6,664 nt of DNA from Alphaproteobacteria bacterium (lineage in GTDB: Bacteria > Pseudomonadota > Alphaproteobacteria > ATCC43930 > CGMCC-115725). The first letter of the stretch is position 1; each line of letters begins with the position of its first letter. Below the pieces are notes generated by a model. The model was not told where the DNA came from. It did not search any database and was given only the letters and a program-made list of their open reading frames with translations. Below, piece by piece: positions 1 to 6,156 of the stretch. The position numbers were made by a program, and so were the translations under genes. Location: contig JASHUX010000427.1 of the NCBI GenBank assembly GCA_030039775.1, positions 1 to 6,664 of the forward strand, given 5' to 3'.

Positions 1-199
1 CGAAATAGACCGGCGAGCCGGTCAAATTGTCGCGCGAATGGTTCGCCATCACCTCGAGGAACGGCCAGCTCTCGACCGTCTGCCAAATCAGGTTCGGCAC
101 GGCGATGGCAAGCGCCAGCACCGCGCCGTACCAGAGCGTGCGGCGCTTAAAGAGACGCCGCTCCGGGGTTGCCGCCAATCCGACGGCGAGGCCGATCGC
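1..199 (-). CDS. Fragment of a GT39/ArnT-like membrane glycosyltransferase, broken at its 5' side and cut by the window edge
   Basis: Read from about 196 down to 2, one frame is open with no stop and gives about 65 residues resembling an internal piece of PMT_2/GT39 glycosyltransferases, integral membrane enzymes that transfer sugars from a polyprenyl-phosphate donor. Seen: the end of a hydrophobic helix, an ATPERRLF loop, a new transmembrane helix (WYGAVLALAIAVPNLIW), then a WPFLEVMANHSRDN segment. In this family the 'PERR' loop, the 'PNL-W' helix end and the 'P-LE' stretch occur in this order. The N-terminal catalytic part is absent: immediately upstream the DNA is sigma-factor coding sequence in another frame. 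An in-frame ATG at 214-212 lies inside the sigma gene and is probably accidental. The family call rests on recognising the segment, without a search. The join could be genomic or an assembly error. Confidence 0.62.
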
Positions 200-506
200 T
201 CGCCGTGTCGGCATCGAGCATCGCGCCTTCCACGACCGGGTCGGGCAGCCATGGCCCGACATAGGTTTCGCGCCAGCTCCGTGCCGATTTGAGTTGATCG
301 AGACAAAGCCGGGTAACGATTCGCGACAAGAACGCGCGCGGATTCTCCACCCCTGCACGCTCGGTCTTATGCCAGCGCAGATAGGCGTCCTGCACCGCGT
401 CTTCCGCCTCGGCGAGCGAGCCGAGCATGCGATAGGCAAGCGCCATCAAATGGCGACGGTGCGGCTCGAAGCTCGCCGCCGTGTCGCCATGCGCGATGTC
501 GCTCAC
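147..506 (-). pseudogene. Truncated ECF sigma factor, ECF41-like; region 2 kept, region 4 and C-terminal domain lost
   Basis: The start is GTG at 506, overlapping the stop of the upstream gene as GTGA, which suggests translational coupling. The frame gives 119 residues. Residues 13-78 are a classic sigma region 2: FEPHRRHLMALAYRMLGS, then AEAEDAVQDAYLRW (core RNA-polymerase binding and -10 recognition), then NPRAFLSRIVTRLCLDQLKSA. The following YVGPWLPDP and DADTAS are typical of ECF41-group sigmas. After Ser103/Asp104 the sequence turns into 15 unrelated residues ending at a TAA at 149-147, because the DNA there codes for a glycosyltransferase in another frame. Complete family members continue with region 4, which binds the -35 element, and a SnoaL-like C-terminal domain that modulates activity; both are missing. 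The product should bind core enzyme poorly or unproductively and cannot recognise a -35 box. ECF41 assignment is inferred from sequence style plus the CMD-type neighbour. Confidence 0.78.
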
Positions 507-1048
507 GCCGCCGCTCTCAGCACCGGAGTCACGGCGCCGCCGACCGTCACGCGCTGGCATGTCTTGCCGTGACCCAACGCGTATTTCACTGTCGGATAAA
601 CGCGGCCGGCCGCGATGTTGAAAGCGAGCGCCACGGCCGCGCGCTTGCCCCAGCGCCGCTCGATTTCCCTGCGCAGCTCGTCGGCCGCGGGATCGTGCGC
701 CAGCGTCGCCTTGGCGAAGCGGTAGGCAAGCCGCGCATTGTCCGACATGGCGCGCTCGTCGCCGGAGACGATCGCGCGCAGCACCCCCGCAGGAACGCCG
801 CCGCGCTCCGCCATCGTCACGCCGAGCTGCGTGCACGGGCCGCAATCCTCGTGCATGGTCGCGGCGATTCCCGCCGCTGCCAGCGCATCCGGCGGCACGT
901 CGCGGCGATATTGCGCCATGGCCTGAAATTTGTTGAACGCCAGCGCCGCGCGCACGTCGGCGTCGAGGATGTCGCGTACGTAACTCGTGTCGTAATCGAA
1001 TTCGCGCTCAAACGCGGCGAGACGCCGCCGGATCAGCCATTTCAACAT
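503..1048 (-). CDS. AhpD-like / carboxymuconolactone decarboxylase (CMD) family protein
   Basis: This 181-residue protein is soluble, mostly alpha-helical and alanine-rich. Its key motif is HEDCGPC (Glu67, Cys69, Cys72), the E-x-C-x-x-C signature of AhpD-type alkylhydroperoxidase and CMD-family proteins, followed by TQLGVTMAERGGVP. Later segments (LAYRFAKATL, WGKRAAVALAFNIAAGRVYPTVKYALG) also fit that family. A redox or peroxide-linked role through the CxxC pair is plausible, but the substrate is unknown and true carboxymuconolactone decarboxylation is unlikely. The ATG at 1048 is supported by a strong Shine-Dalgarno inside the upstream gene, AAGGAG 7 bases before the start. The gene overlaps the membrane-protein gene by 41 bases and the sigma gene by the GTGA junction. 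CMD-type proteins are the standard partners and targets of ECF41 sigma factors, which explains the neighbourhood. Confidence 0.85.
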   Translation of the reverse strand: MLKWLIRRRLAAFEREFDYDTSYVRDILDADVRAALAFNKFQAMAQYRRDVPPDALAAAGIAATMHEDCGPCTQLGVTMAERGGVPAGVLRAIVSGDERAMSDNARLAYRFAKATLAHDPAADELRREIERRWGKRAAVALAFNIAAGRVYPTVKYALGHGKTCQRVTVGGAVTPVLRAAA

Positions 1049-1436
1049 GACGCTTCTCCTTTCCGAACATGGGGCGGGGCCACGCCAGCCACAAGGCGAG
1101 CGCCGGCGGCACGAACACCGCCGGCAGATCGCCGACCAGATGGTGCAAGGTCTCGCGCCCGCTCGCCGCGTCGGCGAGATGAATCAGCGCGTGCAGCGCG
1201 AGGAATGCGCCGCCCGCGAGGGCCGCGCCGCGCGCCCGCGCATCGAGCGCGAACCACACCAGCGCCGCCCCTGGCGCCACATAGGCGCAACCGATGTCGC
1301 GCACGAAGTGGAGGTTGAGCGGCCCGGTCATCGCGACGCCCGGCACCGCCGCGTACCAGGCCGCCGGATCGGCGAGCATGAATACGCCGTTTGCGGCAAG
1401 CAACGCACCGAGCAGCCAGGCGAGGGCTTTGCGCAT
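1008..1436 (-). CDS. Small integral membrane protein of unknown function, first gene of the ECF41-like cluster
   Basis: I recognise no named family with confidence. The 142 residues show four likely transmembrane helices (about 3-22, 45-63, 69-89, 103-120) and a charged cytoplasmic-looking tail (RPMFGKEKRH onward). A conserved-looking loop after helix 1 reads ADPAAWYAAVPGV, followed by NLHFVRDIG at the entry of helix 2. Histidines in or near helix 3 and the next loop (ALHALIHL, LHHL) could bind a cofactor or metal, but this is speculation. The ATG at 1436 is preceded by a GAGAGGAC ribosome-binding site, and just upstream lies the ECF41-type promoter, so this is the first gene of the transcript. 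Its last 13 codons and stop overlap the CMD gene in another frame. Presumably it works with the CMD protein at the membrane, but its role is unknown. Confidence 0.8.
   Translation of the reverse strand: MRKALAWLLGALLAANGVFMLADPAAWYAAVPGVAMTGPLNLHFVRDIGCAYVAPGAALVWFALDARARGAALAGGAFLALHALIHLADAASGRETLHHLVGDLPAVFVPPALALWLAWPRPMFGKEKRHVEMADPAASRRV
1049..1061 (-). promoter_or_regulatory. Strong ribosome-binding site of the CMD-family gene
   Basis: The minus strand reads GGAAAGGAGAAGCGTC directly before the ATG at 1048, giving an AAGGAG Shine-Dalgarno 7 bases from the start. It lies within the 3' end of the membrane-protein gene. It decides the CMD start and shows that the 41-base overlap of the two genes is genuine, since the upstream frame stays open through it. 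Confidence 0.75.
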
Positions 1437-1458
1437 AGTCCGTCCTCTCGCCCGGTAA

Positions 1459-1485
1459 GACGAGACAGGCCCGCCGGCCGTGACA
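1459..1485 (-). promoter_or_regulatory. Predicted ECF41-type promoter for the membrane protein-CMD-sigma cluster
   Basis: On the minus strand, TGTCAC (1485-1480) is followed after 17 bases by CGTC (1462-1459). From memory, promoters of ECF41-group sigmas carry TGTCACA at -35 and CGTC at -10, with a spacer of about 16 bases after the heptamer; here the heptamer is TGTCACG with exactly 16. Transcription would begin near 1452, just ahead of the GAGAGGAC ribosome-binding site and the ATG at 1436. The site sits between the MFS gene (stop at 1496-1494) and the first gene of a cluster that encodes its own ECF41-like sigma, as expected for autoregulation. Short motifs arise by chance; position and spacing make this better than chance. 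Confidence 0.7.
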
Positions 1486-1493
1486 TGGTTCTT

Positions 1494-2669
1494 TTAGGCC
1501 GGGGCCGGACGCCTCAATCCGCCGGCGGCAAGGTCGATCGCCAGCGCCACAAGCGCCATCGCGGCACCACTGGCGTAAATCCAGAAATAGAGGCCTCCGG
1601 TAGCGACGAAAAGGTACGAATAGAAATAGCCGGATATCGCCTGGCCGATGGCAAAGCCGGTGGTCGCCACGGCCCAAATCGCGCGCTGGCGTTCGGCGTC
1701 GGCGACGAGGTCCGCGATGCGGCCGACCGTCATCGTGACCATGCCGGGGATCAGCGCGCCCATCACGAAGCTCGAGATCGCGAGGGCGGGATCCGCGGCC
1801 GACGCCAGGATCAAGCAGATCACGAGGGCTTCCAACGCCAAGCCGAGGCGAAAGGTCGGGCGGAATCCGATCCGGTCGGCCAGCCGGCCCATAACCGGCG
1901 GGCCGACGATGGCGCCGACCCCGAACACCACCCAATAGATTCCAGCGACGTCGATGCCGCGGTGGAGGCCGCGCGAAATGAAATCCGCCAGGAACACCAT
2001 GTGCGGCACTTGGGCCATGGCGTTGATCGCATATTCGACCAAGAGGGCGATGACGACGATGCCGAGCCAGTCGCGCGTTCGGATGCGCGTCGGCGCCGCC
2101 GGTCCGGTCGCGGGAGCGATATCGGGCGGAAAGCCGTTCCACGCCGCCGCCGCAAGGATCGCGGAGAATACGCCGAGACCGCACCAAGTCTCGACCAATC
2201 CGAGCCGCAGCAACAACGGCACCAGCGTGCCGGAGATCGCGACGCCTGCGCCGAGCCCCCCGAAAATCGCGCCGCTGACAATGCCGCGCCGCTCCGGCGG
2301 GACATGCGCCAGGACCGCCGGCGCCGCCGTTACCATGACGATGCCGCCGGCGACGCCAGCAAGGACCCGCCAGGCGAAATACCAGGCCCAGGATTCGGGC
2401 CAGGCGCCGGCGAAAAACGACAGCGCCACGACGACCATCATCGTGCGCATCAGCGCGGCGGAGGACGCAACCCGCGCGACACGCCGCGACGCTACCGCGC
2501 CGACCAGATAGCCGGCGAGGTTGGCGGCGCCGAAATAATAGATGGCGGCGGCGGAGAACCAGTGTTGCTCGATCAGCGCCGGGATCATCGGCGTGTAGGC
2601 GAGCCGCGCCATGCCGATGCAGACGAGGCCGGCGCTTCCTGCCGCGAACGCCGCCCGCCAGATGTTCAT
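1494..2669 (-). CDS. MFS transporter, YbfB/YjiJ-type
   Basis: This 391-residue inner-membrane protein has about twelve hydrophobic helices, a normal MFS length. Features seen: GMARLAYTPMIPALI at residues 19-33, a variant of the G-x-G-RFAYTP-LLP signature at the end of helix 1 in the YbfB/YjiJ group; YYFGAANLAGYLVGA in helix 2; RVLAGVAGGI in helix 4; the central cytoplasmic loop (about 182-200, PPDIAPATGPAAPTRIRTRD); and the MFS motif GRLADRIGFRP at 261-271, starting the second half. The substrate is unknown, and export of a small molecule is the usual guess. The ATG at 2669 is the only sensible start: MNIWRAAFAAG leads straight into helix 1. It begins 11 bases after the sdhB stop, without a recognisable Shine-Dalgarno (the gap is CGCCGCCGCGC), so weak or coupled translation from the sdh mRNA is likely. 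The frame stays open far upstream through sdhB, but that part is antisense-like noise. Confidence 0.9.
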   Translation of the reverse strand: MNIWRAAFAAGSAGLVCIGMARLAYTPMIPALIEQHWFSAAAIYYFGAANLAGYLVGAVASRRVARVASSAALMRTMMVVVALSFFAGAWPESWAWYFAWRVLAGVAGGIVMVTAAPAVLAHVPPERRGIVSGAIFGGLGAGVAISGTLVPLLLRLGLVETWCGLGVFSAILAAAAWNGFPPDIAPATGPAAPTRIRTRDWLGIVVIALLVEYAINAMAQVPHMVFLADFISRGLHRGIDVAGIYWVVFGVGAIVGPPVMGRLADRIGFRPTFRLGLALEALVICLILASAADPALAISSFVMGALIPGMVTMTVGRIADLVADAERQRAIWAVATTGFAIGQAISGYFYSYLFVATGGLYFWIYASGAAMALVALAIDLAAGGLRRPAPA

Positions 2670-2680
2670 GCGCGGCGGCG

Positions 2681-3457
2681 TTAGCGCCGCTCGACCAGCA
2701 TCTGCTTGATCTCGCCGATGGCCTTGGCGGGGTTGAGCCCCTTCGGGCAGGTGTTGGTGCAATTCATGATGGTGTGGCAGCGATAGAGCTTGAACGGGTC
2801 CTCGAGCTGGTCGAGCCGTTCGCCGGTCTTTTCGTCGCGGCTGTCGTTGAGCCAGCGCGCCGCCTGTAACAACACCGCCGGACCGAGATAGCGTTCGCCC
2901 TGCCACCAATAGGACGGGCAGCTCGTCGTGCAGCAGAAACACAGGATGCATTCCCACAGCCCGTCGAGCTTGGCGCGCTCCGCCTCGGATTGAAGCCGCT
3001 CGCGGTCGGGCGGCGGCGTCTCGGTCTGCAGCCACGGCTGCACCGATTGATACTGTGCGTAGATATGCGTCAGGTCGCCGACCAGGTCCTTCAACACCGG
3101 CAGATGCGGCAGCGGATAGATGTGGATCTCGCCCGCCACGTCCTCGATCGGCTTCAGGCACGCGAGCGTGTTGTGGCCGCCGATATTCATCGAGCACGAG
3201 CCGCACACGCCCTCCCGGCACGAGCGGCGGAAGGTCAGACCGGTATCGACCTCGTTCTTGATCTTGATGAGCGCGTCCAGGACCATCGGCCCGCACTCGG
3301 CAAGGTCGATCTCGTAGGTGTCGAGGCGCGGATTCTCGCCGCTGTCCGGATCGTACCGGTAAATCTTGAAGCTTTTGACGCGCTTCGCACCCGCCGGCGC
3401 TTTGTGGGTCTTGCCGGCGCCGACCTTCGAATTTTTCGGCAGCGTGAATTTCGCCAT
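2681..3457 (-). CDS. sdhB: Succinate dehydrogenase iron-sulfur subunit
   Basis: SdhB passes electrons from the flavin of SdhA to the membrane quinone through three Fe-S clusters (complex II, cytoplasmic face; TCA cycle and respiratory chain). The 258 residues contain every cluster ligand at the spacing of the E. coli protein: [2Fe-2S] Cys80, 85, 88 and 100 ([10 protein letters not shown], then LAC); [4Fe-4S] Cys170, 173, 176 and 237; [3Fe-4S] Cys180, 227 and 233 ([16 protein letters not shown] and [14 protein letters not shown]). The Pro-Ser-Tyr-Trp-Trp stretch (181-185) includes the tryptophan next to the quinone site. An N-terminal extension of about 25 Lys-rich residues relative to E. coli is common in alphaproteobacteria. 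The ATG at 3457 lies 12 bases after the sdhA stop, with a weak purine-rich GAGAAAG upstream. It is the last of the four sdh genes; the MFS gene follows closely. Confidence 0.98.
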   Translation of the reverse strand: MAKFTLPKNSKVGAGKTHKAPAGAKRVKSFKIYRYDPDSGENPRLDTYEIDLAECGPMVLDALIKIKNEVDTGLTFRRSCREGVCGSCSMNIGGHNTLACLKPIEDVAGEIHIYPLPHLPVLKDLVGDLTHIYAQYQSVQPWLQTETPPPDRERLQSEAERAKLDGLWECILCFCCTTSCPSYWWQGERYLGPAVLLQAARWLNDSRDEKTGERLDQLEDPFKLYRCHTIMNCTNTCPKGLNPAKAIGEIKQMLVERR

Positions 3458-3469
3458 CTTTCGACTTTC

Positions 3470-5257
3470 TCAGTAGACGCGCGCCTTCGGCGGAATCGAT
3501 TCGACCTCGTTCGACATCGTGTTGAGATGCACCGGGCGATAGCCGAGCCGCACTTTGCCGGCGGCGTCGAGCCAAGCCAGCGAATGTTTGAGCCAGTGGA
3601 CATCGTCGCGGTCGGGATAATCCTCCCGCGCATGAGCGCCGCGGCTTTCGGTGCGCGCCAGCGCCGAGCCCATCGTCACGGTCGATTGGGCCAGGAGATT
3701 GTCGAGCTCCAGCGCCTCGACCAGGTCGGTGTTCCAGATCATCGAGCGATCGCTGAGGACCAGATCGTTCAACGACGCGGTGACGTCGGCGATCTTGGCG
3801 ACGCCGTTCGCCAAAGTCGGGCCGCGGAAGATAGCGCAATCGGCCTGCATGGTGCGTTGCATGGCGAGGCGAATCTCGCCCGCCTTGAGCCGGCCCTTGG
3901 CGTTGCGCACCTTATCGAGCCGCGCCACCGCGTTGTCGCCCGCGCTCGCCGGCAGCGGCTTGTGCGGCGCGCCGGGCTGCACCAGCTCGGCGGCGCGATG
4001 CGCGGCGGCGCGACCGAAGACGACGAGATCGAGCAGCGAGTTGGTGCCGAGCCGGTTGGCGCCGTGGACCGAGACGCACGCCGCCTCGCCGATCGCCATC
4101 AGGCCCGGCACGACGCGTTCGGGATCGGCCGCGGTCGGGTTCAGCGCCTCGCCGTGATAATTGGTCGGCACGCCGCCCATGGCGTAATGCGCCGTCGGCA
4201 GCACGGGGATCGGCTCGCGCGTCACATCGACGCCGGCGAAAATCTTCGCCGTCTCGGAAATGCCGGGGAGGCGCTCGTGCAGCACTTTCGGGTCGAGATG
4301 TTCCAGGTGCAGCATGATGTGGTCCTTGTTCGGACCGCAGCCGCGCCCTTCGCGGATCTCGATGGTCATGGCGCGGCTCACCACGTCGCGCGACGCCAGA
4401 TCTTTCGCGTGCGGGGCATAGCGCTCCATGAAGCGCTCGCCCTCGGCGTTGGTGAGGTAGCCGCCTTCGCCGCGCGAACCTTCGGTAATCAGCACGCCGG
4501 CGCCGTAAACGCCGGTCGGATGGAACTGGAAGAATTCCGGGTCCTGCATCGGCACGCCGGCGCGGAGCGCCATCGCGTTGCCGTCGCCCGTGCAGGTATG
4601 GGCCTGCGTGGTCGAGAAAAACGCACGGCCATAGCCGCCGGTCGCCAGCACCACCAGATGCGCGTGGAAGCGATGGATCGAGCCGTCCTCGAGATTCCAC
4701 GCCATCACGCCGACGCAGCCGCCGTCCTCGTCCATGATCAAGTCGAGCGCGAAATACTCGACGAAGAACTCGGCGTTGTGCTTCAGGCTCTGCTGATAGA
4801 GCGTGTGGATGATAGCGTGGCCGGTGCGGTCGGCGGCGGCGCAGGCGCGCTTCGCCATCGGGCCTTCGCCGTATTCGGTGGTGTGGCCGCCGAACGGGCG
4901 CTGATAGATCTTGCCCTCGGGCGTGCGGCTGAACGGCACGCCGAAATGCTCGAGCTCGATCACCGCCTGCATGGCGTTGTGGCACATGAATTCGATCGCG
5001 TCCTGGTCGCCGAGCCAGTCGGAACCCTTGACCGAATCGTAGAAATGCCAGCGCCAATCGTCCGGTCCCATATTGCCGAGCGCGGCGCTGATGCCGCCTT
5101 GCGCCGCGACGGTATGGGAGCGCGTCGGGAATACCTTGGTGATGCACGCGGTCTTGAGCCCGGCCATGCCCATTCCCAACGTGGCGCGCAGGCCCGAGCC
5201 GCCGGCGCCGACGACGACGACGTCGTAGATGTGATCGGTGATGGGATAAGCGGGCAC
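3470..5257 (-). CDS. sdhA: Succinate dehydrogenase flavoprotein subunit
   Basis: SdhA oxidises succinate to fumarate with covalently bound FAD and hands the electrons to SdhB. The 595 residues match the family's usual 590-610. Seen in order: the FAD-binding [16 protein letters not shown] (13-28); [10 protein letters not shown] with His49, the covalent FAD ligand; [23 protein letters not shown] with His246, Thr258 and Glu259 at the substrate site; RDVVSR with Arg290, the catalytic proton-relay arginine; AHYAMGG with His357; and [14 protein letters not shown] with Arg402, which binds the dicarboxylate. The C-terminal domain ends in PPKARVY. The start is GTG at 5257: a GGAG stands 7 bases upstream, inside the last codons of sdhD, and the protein then begins (M)[11 protein letters not shown] directly before the Rossmann strand. 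Only 2 bases separate it from the sdhD stop, so the genes are probably translationally coupled. An open frame further upstream is a shadow of sdhD. Confidence 0.98.
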   Translation of the reverse strand: MPAYPITDHIYDVVVVGAGGSGLRATLGMGMAGLKTACITKVFPTRSHTVAAQGGISAALGNMGPDDWRWHFYDSVKGSDWLGDQDAIEFMCHNAMQAVIELEHFGVPFSRTPEGKIYQRPFGGHTTEYGEGPMAKRACAAADRTGHAIIHTLYQQSLKHNAEFFVEYFALDLIMDEDGGCVGVMAWNLEDGSIHRFHAHLVVLATGGYGRAFFSTTQAHTCTGDGNAMALRAGVPMQDPEFFQFHPTGVYGAGVLITEGSRGEGGYLTNAEGERFMERYAPHAKDLASRDVVSRAMTIEIREGRGCGPNKDHIMLHLEHLDPKVLHERLPGISETAKIFAGVDVTREPIPVLPTAHYAMGGVPTNYHGEALNPTAADPERVVPGLMAIGEAACVSVHGANRLGTNSLLDLVVFGRAAAHRAAELVQPGAPHKPLPASAGDNAVARLDKVRNAKGRLKAGEIRLAMQRTMQADCAIFRGPTLANGVAKIADVTASLNDLVLSDRSMIWNTDLVEALELDNLLAQSTVTMGSALARTESRGAHAREDYPDRDDVHWLKHSLAWLDAAGKVRLGYRPVHLNTMSNEVESIPPKARVY

Positions 5258-5259
5258 GC

Positions 5260-5649
5260 TCAGACTCCGAGCGCCAGTTTCAGCACCGAGACGATGCCCG
5301 CGACCGCCAGCAACAACGCCAGAAGCTTGGTCACGATGACACCGGCGATCTTCACGGCCTCGCTCGGCGCGTAATCCTCGATCACGACCTGAAGGCCGAG
5401 CGACCCGTGATAAAACACGGCGCCGATGGTCAGGATCATTAGCGTCGCGGCGACCGGACCGTGCAGCCACGCCGCAACCGCGGGGCGGTCGGCGCCCGCG
5501 AGCGACACCAGCGCCGCGCAGAACCACAGGCCCAACGGCACCAGGGCGATCGCGCTGACGCGCTGCCCCCACCAATGCGCCACGCCCTCCTTGGCGGAGC
5601 CGAGGCCGAGCGCGCGGCCGAGCGGGGAGCGAAGCCTTGTGTCCGCCAC
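5260..5649 (-). CDS. sdhD: Succinate dehydrogenase hydrophobic membrane anchor subunit
   Basis: SdhD with SdhC anchors complex II in the membrane, shares heme b and forms part of the quinone pocket. The 129 residues show [17 protein letters not shown] leading into helix 1 (about 31-51), helix 2 around 65-86 and helix 3 around 102-125. The signature [14 protein letters not shown] is present: His81 corresponds to the heme-ligand histidine (E. coli His71), and Asp92-Tyr93 to the quinone-site pair (E. coli Asp82-Tyr83). The start is a GTG at 5649, one base after the sdhC stop (TGA, C, GTG), with a GAGG five bases upstream in the sdhC tail. The N-terminus [22 protein letters not shown] is typical of alphaproteobacterial SdhD. 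No anomaly seen. Confidence 0.95.
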   Translation of the reverse strand: MADTRLRSPLGRALGLGSAKEGVAHWWGQRVSAIALVPLGLWFCAALVSLAGADRPAVAAWLHGPVAATLMILTIGAVFYHGSLGLQVVIEDYAPSEAVKIAGVIVTKLLALLLAVAGIVSVLKLALGV

Positions 5650-5650
5650 G

Positions 5651-6040
5651 TCAGCCTCGCGCGATCACGCCGCCGATGAAGGCGACCAAGGTCAGCACGA
5701 CCGCCGCGCCGACGACCAGCAGACTCGCGCGATACGCGGCGTCGATCTCGAACCCATAGCCGACATCCCAGACCAGATGGCGGATGCCGTTGCACAGATG
5801 GAAAAAGAAACTGAAGCACCAGCCAAACAGGAAAACGAGGCCGAGCCACGAGCCGAAGAACCATTGCGCCGACGCGTAGGCCTCGTCGCCGCTTGCCGCC
5901 GCCACCAGCCACCACACCAGGAACACCGTCCCGCCGGCCAGCGCCAACCCGGTGCCCCGGTGCAGGATCGAGGTTGCCATGGTGAGCGGCCATTTATAGA
6001 TTTGAAGGTGCGGGGATAGCGGCCGTTCGGCTTGCGTCAT
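5651..6040 (-). CDS. sdhC: Succinate dehydrogenase cytochrome b556 subunit
   Basis: SdhC is the second membrane anchor of complex II, holding heme b and part of the ubiquinone site. The 129 residues carry the family's N-terminal RPLSPHLQIYK (6-16), the quinone-site SILHRGTG (Ser24, Arg28; E. coli Ser27 and Arg31) and the heme motif HLCNGIRHLVWD with His81 corresponding to E. coli His84. Three transmembrane helices lie near 30-50, 62-85 and 104-127. The ATG at 6040 has only a modest AGGGA, nine bases upstream. It is the first gene of sdhCDAB and has a good promoter about 45-70 bases upstream. One base separates its stop from the GTG of sdhD. Confidence 0.96.
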   Translation of the reverse strand: MTQAERPLSPHLQIYKWPLTMATSILHRGTGLALAGGTVFLVWWLVAAASGDEAYASAQWFFGSWLGLVFLFGWCFSFFFHLCNGIRHLVWDVGYGFEIDAAYRASLLVVGAAVVLTLVAFIGGVIARG

Positions 6041-6042
6041 TG

Positions 6043-6053
6043 GGGAAAATCCC
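6043..6053 (-). promoter_or_regulatory. Ribosome-binding region of sdhC inside a small inverted repeat
   Basis: The minus strand reads GGGATTTTCCC just before the sdhC start (AGGGA is 9 bases from ATG). The GGGA and TCCC arms are perfectly complementary around a TTT loop and would tie up the only Shine-Dalgarno-like bases. With 4-bp arms the hairpin is marginal, so it may be chance; it is noted because it includes the sole ribosome-binding candidate of the operon's first gene. Confidence 0.3.
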
Positions 6054-6084
6054 TGGCGAAAGGTGCGTGTCGCGCCTCAACGGG

Positions 6085-6112
6085 ATGTAGCCGCTGCACC
6101 GCAGCAAGTCAA
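6085..6112 (-). promoter_or_regulatory. sdhCp: Predicted housekeeping promoter of sdhCDAB
   Basis: On the minus strand TTGACT (6112-6107) and CTACAT (6090-6085) are separated by 16 bases (17 counting from TTGAC). This closely fits the alphaproteobacterial housekeeping sigma consensus TTGAC-N17-CTATAT. It lies in the only sizeable gap upstream of sdhC, and transcription would start around 6078, leaving a leader of about 38 bases. The spacer holds a perfect inverted repeat, GCTGC-GGT-GCAGC (6105-6093), placed where a bound regulator could block or tune RNA polymerase. No regulator can be named from the sequence. Confidence 0.65.
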
Positions 6113-6156
6113 CGCTGTGGGTGCATGGCAGCGTGGCAGTTACTGATGGCTGACCA

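Larger units (their letters stand above)
6041..6156. other. asd-sdhC intergenic region (116 bp)
   Basis: This gap between the asd stop and the sdhC start contains the predicted sdh promoter and its spacer inverted repeat. The asd-proximal half (about 6113-6156) has several related TGCCA/TGGCA-like words (CTGCCACG, CTGCCATG) but no GC-rich stem followed by a T run, so I see no intrinsic terminator for asd on the minus strand. No small ORF with a convincing ribosome-binding site was found here. Confidence 0.6.

Noticed and set aside
27..572. A 181-codon plus-strand open frame opposite the sigma and glycosyltransferase pieces
   Set aside because: No known motif is present, it is antisense to recognisable sigma region 2, and it crosses the junction, so its length is accidental.
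507..845. A longer N-terminus for the sigma factor in the same frame
   Set aside because: The extra residues are an out-of-frame reading of the CMD gene (Arg and Ala rich). The GTG at 506 fits the normal ECF N-terminus length.
1437..1493. Possible intrinsic terminator for the sdh-MFS transcript in the GGCCGGCGGGCC stretch
   Set aside because: There is no stable stem followed by a T run on the minus strand, and the stretch is better explained as the spacer of the predicted promoter.
1047..2684. A 545-codon plus-strand open frame opposite the MFS and membrane-protein genes
   Set aside because: The translation is Arg/Asp/His rich with no recognisable domain, while the opposite strand encodes clear transmembrane proteins.
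2670..3839. Upstream extension of the MFS reading frame through sdhB
   Set aside because: The extension is an out-of-frame reading of sdhB and sdhA coding sequence. The transporter's first helix begins right after the ATG at 2669.
2990..5374. A 794-codon plus-strand open frame opposite sdhA and sdhB
   Set aside because: It is exactly antisense to strongly conserved sdh genes, and its composition (Arg, His and Ala rich, low complexity) is typical of shadow frames in GC-rich DNA. No family motif was seen.
5258..5575. A longer N-terminus for SdhA
   Set aside because: The extension reads through sdhD in the wrong frame. The GTG at 5257 has a Shine-Dalgarno and matches the family's usual start region.
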